Assembly (NCBI GenBank): GCA_964489835.1
Contig: CAZBBC010000040.1
Coordinates: 1 to 31,225 of the forward strand
Direction of reading: 5' to 3'
Origin: CAZBBC01 sp964489835
Lineage (GTDB): Bacteria > Calditrichota > Calditrichia > JAJRVZ01
Length of the DNA stretch: 31,225 bases
The notes below the pieces were generated by a model that worked only from the letters and a program-made list of their open reading frames with translations, had not been told where the DNA came from and ran no database searches. This document shows, piece after piece, positions 25,718-31,225 of this stretch. The position numbers were made by a program, and so were the translations under genes. Position 1 is the stretch's first letter. The number at the start of each line of letters is the position of its first letter.

Positions 25718-25902
25718 AAAAAACTCACCCCCTAACCCCCTCTCTTGGAAAGAGAGGGGGAATTTTTATATAAAAAATATTGAAAATACAAAATATCTTC
25801 TAATTGCATTAATAAAAGGAATAATATTTGCAGCAAATATATATTGGATTCTGCTCCCCTTCTCTTCTCAAGAGAAGGGGCTGGGGGATGAGTTCTTTAA
25901 TT
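25718..25902. repeat. Double-hairpin palindromic element, left flank of the DUF559 gene
   Basis: The ends AAAAAACTCACCCCC and GGGGGATGAGTTCTTTAATT are imperfectly inverted. The left arm is CCCCCTCTCTT-GGA-AAGAGAGGGGG (25736-25760), the right arm CCCCTTCTCTT-CTC-AAGAGAAGGGG (25856-25880), with about 95 AT-rich bases between. It is the same family as 12799-12944 and 21654-21888. Its right end is 14 bases from the DUF559 start codon. Confidence 0.75.
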
Positions 25903-25916
25903 AAAAAAAAGAGGAT

Positions 25917-26300
25917 ATGCATCGTACTACTAATCCAATTCTCCATCAAGCCGCTAAGGTTCTGAGCAGAGAATTAAGGAAGTCTCAAACAGAAGCCGAA
26001 AAAGTTTTTTGGGAAAATATCAGAAAAAAAAGATTACAAGGATTAAAATTTTATCGACAATATCCTATTTTTTATGAAATAGATAACATTGAATCATTCA
26101 TTATTGCAGATTTCTTTTGTTTTGAGAAGAAAACTGTTATTGAAATTGATGGCAAAATCCATCGGTACAAAAGAAAGAAAGATAATCAAAGAACCCAAAT
26201 ATTAAATTCTCTAGGCATAAGAGTTATGAGATTTTACAATGAAGATGTTGAAAATGATTTAGAAAAGGTGTTAATGAGGATTTTAAAATGTTTGAGATGA
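25917..26300 (+). CDS. DUF559 / Vsr-like PD-(D/E)XK endonuclease-fold protein
   Basis: The 127-residue protein has the full DUF559 pattern: LRKSQTEAEKVFWENIRKKRLQG near the N-terminus, then FIIADFFC (D65), VIEIDGKIH (E76, D78, H82), the D89...R92 stretch and LGIRVMRFYNEDV. This fold groups with very-short-patch-repair endonucleases; the acidic residues are those expected to bind metal. No activity is established for most members. The gene lies between inverted copies of one palindromic element, and its ribosome site (GAGGA, unusually close to the ATG) is only a few bases beyond the element end. It has no link to the sugar genes and looks like a mobile passenger (inference). Length is normal for the family, so it seems intact. 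Confidence 0.85.
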   Translation: MHRTTNPILHQAAKVLSRELRKSQTEAEKVFWENIRKKRLQGLKFYRQYPIFYEIDNIESFIIADFFCFEKKTVIEIDGKIHRYKRKKDNQRTQILNSLGIRVMRFYNEDVENDLEKVLMRILKCLR

Positions 26301-26341
26301 TTGTTTCAAAATAATAATGTCAGGTTTGAAAAAATGATTCA

Positions 26342-26463
26342 ATTAAAGATTAAAACTCATCCCCCAACCCCTTCTCTTAATAAGAGAAGGGGAGCAAAAT
26401 AGGATATATTCTCCCAAATGTTTCCCCCTCTCCTCTCAGGAGAGGGGGCCAGGGGGTGAGGTT
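26342..26463. repeat. Double-hairpin palindromic element, right flank of the DUF559 gene, inverted
   Basis: AATTAAAGATTAAAACTCAT (26342-26361), then CCCCC and the hairpin CCCCTTCTCTTA/TAAGAGAAGGGG (26368-26392), is the inverted counterpart of the right end of the element at 25718-25902. The other arm is CCCCCTCTCCT-CTC-AGGAGAGGGGG (26424-26448), ending GGGGGTGAGGTT. Together the two elements bracket the DUF559 gene. Confidence 0.75.
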
Positions 26464-26487
26464 GGAGCCAAAATCCATAATTTACAT

Positions 26488-26550
26488 ACTCTCCCCCTAT
26501 CCTGCGTCTAAGCCGCATCTTCGACCCTTTCTTGAGAAGAGAGGGGGAAT
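26488..26550. repeat. Partial double-hairpin element carrying a 26-bp cassette
   Basis: The stretch opens ACTCTCCCCCTAT and closes CTTGAGAAGAGAGGGGGA, with a 26-base segment (26501-26526) in the arm that is the exact reverse complement of 21810-21835. This appears to be a degenerate third element in the island. Confidence 0.6.
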
Positions 26551-26917
26551 TTTTTTAAAAATTTTTTCGTCACTAATAGCATAACATCAAATAATTTTTT
26601 AAATTCATTCCCATATGGTATGAATCTGCCCCACTTTTCTTATCGGAATTGACACCGGGCTTTAATATCATAGACAACCCGTAAAGAGTACCGCTTTCAG
26701 CACCATCCCCTTTTTCGATACTAGGCTTGCAGATCGCTGGTAGCAAACGTTTGAGGGCTCCAACTAAGCGAGACGGGTTCATCAGGTTTAAACGATAATT
26801 CATAGCAGCAAAGATACGCGTGCCGGGCGTTCTATACCTGGCGAAAGGCTTGATAGATAGTAGCCGCCCTGTACCTTTGTCGTTAATATTTATAAAAAAT
26901 CCAGGTTAGGTATAGTC
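26551..26917. other. Gap with no supported gene; possible decayed minus-strand reading frame
   Basis: A minus-strand frame at 26573-26803 encodes 76 residues starting MNYRLNLMNPSRLVGALKRLLPAI, which I do not recognise. It has no convincing ribosome site and could be a relic of a mobile gene or chance. The sequence from about 26790 to 26917 is the upstream region of the next oxidoreductase; I see no clear promoter. Confidence 0.3.
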
Positions 26918-28285
26918 ATGCACAAACAAAAAAACAACCCAACGCCGAATACTCATGAAAAAGCGATTAGCCGGCGGACCTTTGTAAAAACCAGTGCGGC
27001 TGCGGGCGCCGGCATCATATTATCACCAATGGTAATGTCCCGGGCCAGGGCTAACGATTCCAACGATCTAAACATTGCCCTGTTAGGTTGTGGATCACAG
27101 GGACAAGTGCTAATGAATGCGATGTTGAAAATCCCTAATATCCGTTTCAAAGCCGTTTGCGATATCTGGAAGGAATACAATCAGAAACGGGCGTATCGCT
27201 TATTAAAAAAATATGGCCATGAATTGAACGCCTATGCAGATTATGAGGATATGCTCGCTAAAGAAAAGGATCTCGATGCGGTCATTGTCGCCACACCGGA
27301 TTTTTGGCATGCCCCCCATGCCGAAGGCTGTCTGCAGGCCGGGCTGAATGTATATTGTGAAAAAGAAATGTCAAACACGCTGGAAGGGGCTAAAAGAATT
27401 GTAAAAGCCGCCCACAAGAGCGGCAAATTGGTACAGATCGGGCATCAGCGACGAAGCAATCCGCGTTATCTGCATTGCTACAATGTCCTGATGAAACAAG
27501 CCAATATACTCGGTCGGGTAACAACGATCAACGGACAGTGGAATCGATCGGTCCAGCCCGATGTTGGCTGGCCTGAAAAATACGCCTTGTCTCCTTCCAC
27601 CCTCAGAAAATACGGTTTCAAATCCATGCATCAGTTTAGCAACTGGCGTTGGTATAAAGGACTGGGTGGAGGACCGATCGTGGATCTGGGTTCGCATCAG
27701 ATTGATATTTATAATTGGTTTCTGGAAGCCACGCCCATATCGGTCATGGCCAGCGGAGGGACCGATTACTATGATAAACAAACGCACGAATGGTATGATA
27801 CCGTGCTGGCTACCTATGAATACCGTACCAAGGCCGGCATGGTGCGCGCCTTTTATCAAACGATCACAACCAACAGTAGTTTAGGTTATTATGAAAACTT
27901 TTTAGGAAGTGAAGGAACACTGCAGATTTCCGAGTCAGCCAGCCGCGGTGCAGTTTATCGTGAGCAAATAGCGCCGCTGTGGGATCAGTGGGTCGAACTG
28001 GGATATGTTCTCGCCCCCAAGGAAGAGGTTCAACAGCTAAAACCCGGGGTTGTATTGGATGTGAGGGAAACCGTTGCCCCGCCAAAATACGAACTTCCGG
28101 TTACTTTTAACGATCCCTATCACAAGCCGCATCTGGAGAATTTTTTCAATACCATTCGCGGTAATGCCACCCTTAATTGTCCTGTTGAACTGGGATATGA
28201 GACAGCTGTAACAGTCCTTAAAGTAAATGAAGCCGTACGTACGGGTAGAAAATTGAAGTTTCAGCCGAAGGAGTTTGAAGTTTGA
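26918..28285 (+). CDS. Tat-exported Gfo/Idh/MocA family oxidoreductase with EKE motif, coupled to a multihaem cytochrome
   Basis: The 455-residue protein has a twin-arginine signal (SRRTFVK at 18-24, hydrophobic to about 42), Rossmann loop ALLGCGSQGQ (54-63) and CEKEMS, where E148-K149-E150 replaces the usual EKP. The substrate side has NWRWYKGLGGGPIVDLGSHQIDIYNWFLE. Like the others it should oxidise a sugar-type hydroxyl with a bound NAD(P). What sets it apart is its operon: the stop overlaps the TTG start of a seven-haem cytochrome, and a cytochrome-b-like gene follows. This suggests the enzyme passes electrons to the haem protein (inference). The ribosome site is a modest TTAGG. Confidence 0.87.
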   Translation: MHKQKNNPTPNTHEKAISRRTFVKTSAAAGAGIILSPMVMSRARANDSNDLNIALLGCGSQGQVLMNAMLKIPNIRFKAVCDIWKEYNQKRAYRLLKKYGHELNAYADYEDMLAKEKDLDAVIVATPDFWHAPHAEGCLQAGLNVYCEKEMSNTLEGAKRIVKAAHKSGKLVQIGHQRRSNPRYLHCYNVLMKQANILGRVTTINGQWNRSVQPDVGWPEKYALSPSTLRKYGFKSMHQFSNWRWYKGLGGGPIVDLGSHQIDIYNWFLEATPISVMASGGTDYYDKQTHEWYDTVLATYEYRTKAGMVRAFYQTITTNSSLGYYENFLGSEGTLQISESASRGAVYREQIAPLWDQWVELGYVLAPKEEVQQLKPGVVLDVRETVAPPKYELPVTFNDPYHKPHLENFFNTIRGNATLNCPVELGYETAVTVLKVNEAVRTGRKLKFQPKEFEV

Positions 28286-30156
28286 TACGATTTATAATAC
28301 TTACTATAGGAATCCTCTTTTTCTTTTGGGCGAATCAAATATTCTCCCAGGAGGAAAAGATTGGTGACATCGGCGACGGCAGTCGCGCCAAATCGGTACA
28401 TTTGATTAAACTTATCGATCAGGACAGTTCGGGGATCCGCCTTGACAAACTACCGTTAATGCCCTTTTCGACAAAGCAAACCTGTGGTCCATGCCATGAT
28501 TATGAGAAAATACGGCAGGGCTGGCATTTTAATGCCGGTGATTCTTCGGTTGCATCCGGCCGTCCCGGTCAACCCTGGATCTATGTAGATCAGCAAAGTT
28601 CCACGCAGATCCCACTCTCATTGCGTCAATGGCCGGGTACATTCACACCGCAACAGATCGGTATGACCACTTTAGCTTTTTTACAAAGATTTGGCCGGCA
28701 AATGCCCGGCGGTGGTATCGGCGAGAATGAGGAGGCCCGGTCATTGGATAATCTGTTTCGATGGATGGTTTCCGGTGACCTGGAAATAAATTGTCTCAGC
28801 TGTCATGACGCAGAGTTCGCATACGATCAGGCCGAACATGCCGCTCAGACCCTTAAAGAAAATTTTCGCTGGACAGCGACAGCCTCCAGTGCCTTCGCCT
28901 GGGTACGGGGATCTGCCCGGGATATGCCCCTGAATTATGATATCTACAAGGGAACATCACCTGATCTGCCCGAAAAAATACCCCCCCAGGTTTTCTATGA
29001 CAACAGCCGCTTTAACTATAAAAATGAAGTATTTTTTGATCTGACACGAAAAATACCCGATGAAAACTGCTATTTTTGCCATTCAACCAAGATCATCAGT
29101 ACTGAAAAAACAGAACGCTGGCACTACGGTGGTGATGTTCATCTAACCTCAGGTCTGCATTGTGTAGATTGTCACAGAAACGGTTTGGATCATCATATGG
29201 TTCGCGGATATGAGGGCGAAAAAGACGAGGAAGATCATTTTTCTGCCGCCTTAAGCTGTGAGGGCTGCCATTTGGGCCACGAAGAAGACAGCGTTCCCTA
29301 TGCAGGCAAATCCGGGGCCCCCAGACCAGAACATCCCGGCATCCCCCCTGTCCATTTTGAAAATATGACCTGTACCTCCTGCCATTCCGGAGAATGGCCA
29401 GCCCCGGCAGTCAAAGATATAAAAACCTCCGCCGGTCACGCCCTGGGCGTGCATGGCGTAAACAAATCAGATACGGCATTACCCCATATTATGTCCCCTG
29501 TTTTTATCAAACAAGCCAATGGAAAAATTGCGCCACACAATCTGATCTGGCCTGCCTATTGGGCCCAAATGACTGGCGATACGATCACACCACTGGCAAT
29601 GGATATTGTCCAACCGGTCACACAAGCGCTTATTGTCAACGACGACACCCTCCATACCGGAAATTGGCTGAATCTCAAACCGGAGGATATCGTAAAAATT
29701 ATCGACTCATTGCAGATCGCCACAGGTACAAAAACAAACCTGGTATACATTAGCGGTGGTTATTTATATCGTATCGGTGAAGACAGCCTGCTTCAGAAAG
29801 AGGAACATCCCGCGGCAGCACCCTATGCCTGGCCGATCGGACACGATGTACGCCCGGCCAGCCAATCGTTGGGCATTCGCAGTTGTAACGACTGTCACTC
29901 GACTGATGCACCCGTCTATTACGGCCGGATAAATCTCGATTCACCACTCAATCAGCAGGCCGGCCTGGTAAAACAGATGATTGAATTCCAGGATATAGAC
30001 CGCGTAGCGACCTGGATTTTTTCATTTTCATTTTTATTCAGACCCTGGCTAAAATTAATTATCATATGCTCAGTTTTGATTATTGCCAGCGTCATATTGC
30101 TATATAGTTTTAAAGGTCTGTCAACCATTACACGCGCCGCAGGCAGCAAAAAATAG
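28282..30156 (+). CDS. Exported seven-haem c-type cytochrome with C-terminal membrane anchor
   Basis: The 624-residue protein has a signal peptide (hydrophobic 3-20, possible cut near FSQ) and seven CxxCH sites with first Cys at 68, 171, 263, 294, 326, 364 and 535. The last is far from the rest, after a haem-free stretch of about 165 residues. A transmembrane anchor lies at about 573-608 with a positive tail. The TTG start overlaps the preceding stop (TTGA), with GAAGGAG upstream, so translation is coupled to the dehydrogenase. Many extra His residues could be second haem ligands. It probably carries electrons between the exported dehydrogenase and a membrane quinone partner (inference). I do not recognise a named family beyond multihaem cytochrome c. 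Confidence 0.85.
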   Translation: MIRFIILTIGILFFFWANQIFSQEEKIGDIGDGSRAKSVHLIKLIDQDSSGIRLDKLPLMPFSTKQTCGPCHDYEKIRQGWHFNAGDSSVASGRPGQPWIYVDQQSSTQIPLSLRQWPGTFTPQQIGMTTLAFLQRFGRQMPGGGIGENEEARSLDNLFRWMVSGDLEINCLSCHDAEFAYDQAEHAAQTLKENFRWTATASSAFAWVRGSARDMPLNYDIYKGTSPDLPEKIPPQVFYDNSRFNYKNEVFFDLTRKIPDENCYFCHSTKIISTEKTERWHYGGDVHLTSGLHCVDCHRNGLDHHMVRGYEGEKDEEDHFSAALSCEGCHLGHEEDSVPYAGKSGAPRPEHPGIPPVHFENMTCTSCHSGEWPAPAVKDIKTSAGHALGVHGVNKSDTALPHIMSPVFIKQANGKIAPHNLIWPAYWAQMTGDTITPLAMDIVQPVTQALIVNDDTLHTGNWLNLKPEDIVKIIDSLQIATGTKTNLVYISGGYLYRIGEDSLLQKEEHPAAAPYAWPIGHDVRPASQSLGIRSCNDCHSTDAPVYYGRINLDSPLNQQAGLVKQMIEFQDIDRVATWIFSFSFLFRPWLKLIIICSVLIIASVILLYSFKGLSTITRAAGSKK

Positions 30157-30168
30157 AAAGATTTAAAT

Positions 30169-30804
30169 ATGTATCGTGTGCTATTACTTCTCGTATTTTT
30201 AGGTATTTTGATCTTGATTATCTGGCGAACCAGGACCGGTAAAATCAATAAAAAATCTTTTAAATCCTATGTGGACAAAATGATCCGTTCTTTTAAAGAA
30301 AATATTCACTGGAAAAATGGTGATACCCTTAACACCATCCGCATTCTTTCCTATCAACTGACAGTGCTATTTGCTCTGTTGATGGCGGTCACCGGTTTTC
30401 TTCCGATCCTTATTTTGGGTGGTCATCTCACCGGTTTTCCACTCATTCTACATGTGACCCTTGCCCCATTTTTTTGTGTGGCTCTTGCTGTTTCTGCTCT
30501 TTTCTGGGCGCATTCTCAACAATTTCAAGATGAGGATTGGTCCTATTTAAAAAAGCTGCAATTAAACATGGACAGTAACGATGATATCAATCTAAAATCC
30601 TGGCAGAAAGTATATTTCTGGTTGTTTATGCTGATCGCATTGCCGGCCATTCTGTCGATCATATTGAGTATGTATCCTTTTTTCGGAACGGGCGGACAGG
30701 AAGCATTGCTGGAAATTCATCGATACAGCACACTGCTTCTGTTTTTGATCATCTCTATTCATATCATTCAGGTATCCGGCATCACGGTTAAACCTGATAA
30801 ATAA
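30169..30804 (+). CDS. Cytochrome-b561-like integral membrane protein
   Basis: The 211-residue protein has about five hydrophobic segments: 3-19, 60-85, 90-113, 148-170 and 185-203. Histidines at membrane edges (H86, H95, H184, H198) could hold b-type haem, as in cytochrome b561 or NrfD-like quinone-reactive subunits. It starts 12 bases after the seven-haem cytochrome and is the third gene of that operon. A simple reading is a quinone-side membrane subunit for the dehydrogenase-cytochrome c chain (inference). Haem binding is not certain from sequence alone. The ribosome site is weak (AGAAAG). Confidence 0.65.
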   Translation: MYRVLLLLVFLGILILIIWRTRTGKINKKSFKSYVDKMIRSFKENIHWKNGDTLNTIRILSYQLTVLFALLMAVTGFLPILILGGHLTGFPLILHVTLAPFFCVALAVSALFWAHSQQFQDEDWSYLKKLQLNMDSNDDINLKSWQKVYFWLFMLIALPAILSIILSMYPFFGTGGQEALLEIHRYSTLLLFLIISIHIIQVSGITVKPDK

Positions 30805-31225
30805 TAGATTTTTCGAATAGTAACAGTAAAGTTTCCCCTTAGAAAAGGGGCTGTTGCAGTATCGGTTAATCAGCACCGATCTCGGTTTATGAAGGCTCTG
30901 TTTCCCCCTTGGAAAAGGGGGACTAAGGGGGATATATTCTCCTCTATGTTACTTATACTCTTTCATGCTTTAGGATTACAACCGGCATGAACAGTCGTTT
31001 TATATAAATGAAACAATAAAGGGGAAAATCTGTTTAAGAACAAAGGATTGATCAGGCTAAAAAACTTTTGATGTTTCCCGATTCTTATATTAATATTGGG
31101 AATTATATTTATTATGTATAATTCATGAATTTTAGATGTATCAATTGGCGAAAGTAAAGTTCCCCCTTAGAAGGGGCTGTTGCAGTTTAGGTTATTTTTA
31201 AGCAAAATCAATTCCCCCTTAGAAA
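30805..31225. repeat. 421-bp tail with two copies of a CCCCTTAGAA hairpin repeat and no gene
   Basis: AGTAAAGTTTCCCCTTAGAA, followed by AAGGGGCTGTTGCAGT (30825-30860), recurs at 31153-31186 with small changes; a third start (TTCCCCCTTAGAAA) runs off the end of the window. CCCCCTT-GGAA-AAGGGGG near 30904-30921 is a related hairpin. No ORF is supported. Confidence 0.6.

Noticed and set aside
27371..27859. 162-residue minus-strand frame
   Set aside because: It is a shadow of the oxidoreductase at 26918, whose protein motifs are clear.
26918..28285. Loss of function in the oxidoreductase because EKP is EKE
   Set aside because: The important Lys is kept, the rest of the fold is intact and it is translationally coupled to a cytochrome, so a working variant is more likely.

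Overview
The window is a run of 18 protein genes, all on the + strand, from a Gram-negative-type heterotrophic bacterium of moderate G+C. Tat-exported oxidoreductases, lipoproteins, multihaem cytochromes and many intergenic palindromes suggest a member of the Fibrobacterota-Chlorobi-Bacteroidota neighbourhood or a related phylum (Calditrichota/KSB1-like). No rRNA or marker gene is present, so the phylum is a guess. I saw no tRNA, rRNA or CRISPR array.

Layout. 1-2.2 kb: a phosphofructokinase-family protein with an N-terminal cyclic-nucleotide-binding domain, then a tiny two-helix membrane protein. 2.6-5.0 kb: a cytoplasmic Gfo/Idh/MocA dehydrogenase and a TIM-barrel isomerase. 5.3-11.6 kb: a probable operon of a Tat-exported Gfo/Idh/MocA protein, an exported ThuA-HEAT giant and a DUF1080 lipoprotein. 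11.8-13.7 kb: a Tat-exported TIM-barrel protein and a small DUF1080 lipoprotein. 14.0-15.6 kb: a tetrahaem NapC/NrfH-like domain fused to an FGE/SUMF1 domain. 15.8-21.6 kb: three more Tat-exported Gfo/Idh/MocA proteins and an MFS permease. 21.9-25.3 kb: a HEAT lipoprotein with two DUF1080 domains. 25.4-26.9 kb: a repeat island holding a DUF559 nuclease gene between inverted palindromic elements. 26.9-30.8 kb: an operon of a sixth Gfo/Idh/MocA protein, a seven-haem cytochrome and a cytochrome-b-like membrane protein.

How it fits together (inference). Six Gfo/Idh/MocA proteins, four DUF1080 domains, one ThuA domain and two TIM-barrel isomerases match the oxidation-first route of glycoside cleavage, in which a sugar is oxidised to a 3-keto glycoside, cleaved by a DUF1080 hydrolase or lyase, isomerised and reduced. 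Here most of it appears to lie outside the cytoplasm: five dehydrogenases carry Tat signals and the DUF1080 proteins are lipoproteins. That raises the question of how exported NAD(P)-type enzymes are re-oxidised; two multihaem cytochromes and a b-type membrane partner are the obvious candidates. The permease, the cytoplasmic dehydrogenase/isomerase pair and the phosphofructokinase could take the product into central metabolism.

Almost every gap between transcription units holds palindromic repeats, while the tight gaps inside operons hold none. The most unusual points are a circularly permuted domain nested inside a DUF1080 domain, two giant proteins sharing a HEAT scaffold but carrying different catalytic domains, the dehydrogenase-multihaem-cytochrome b operon, and the DUF559 gene bracketed by inverted copies of a palindromic element that also occurs without the gene.
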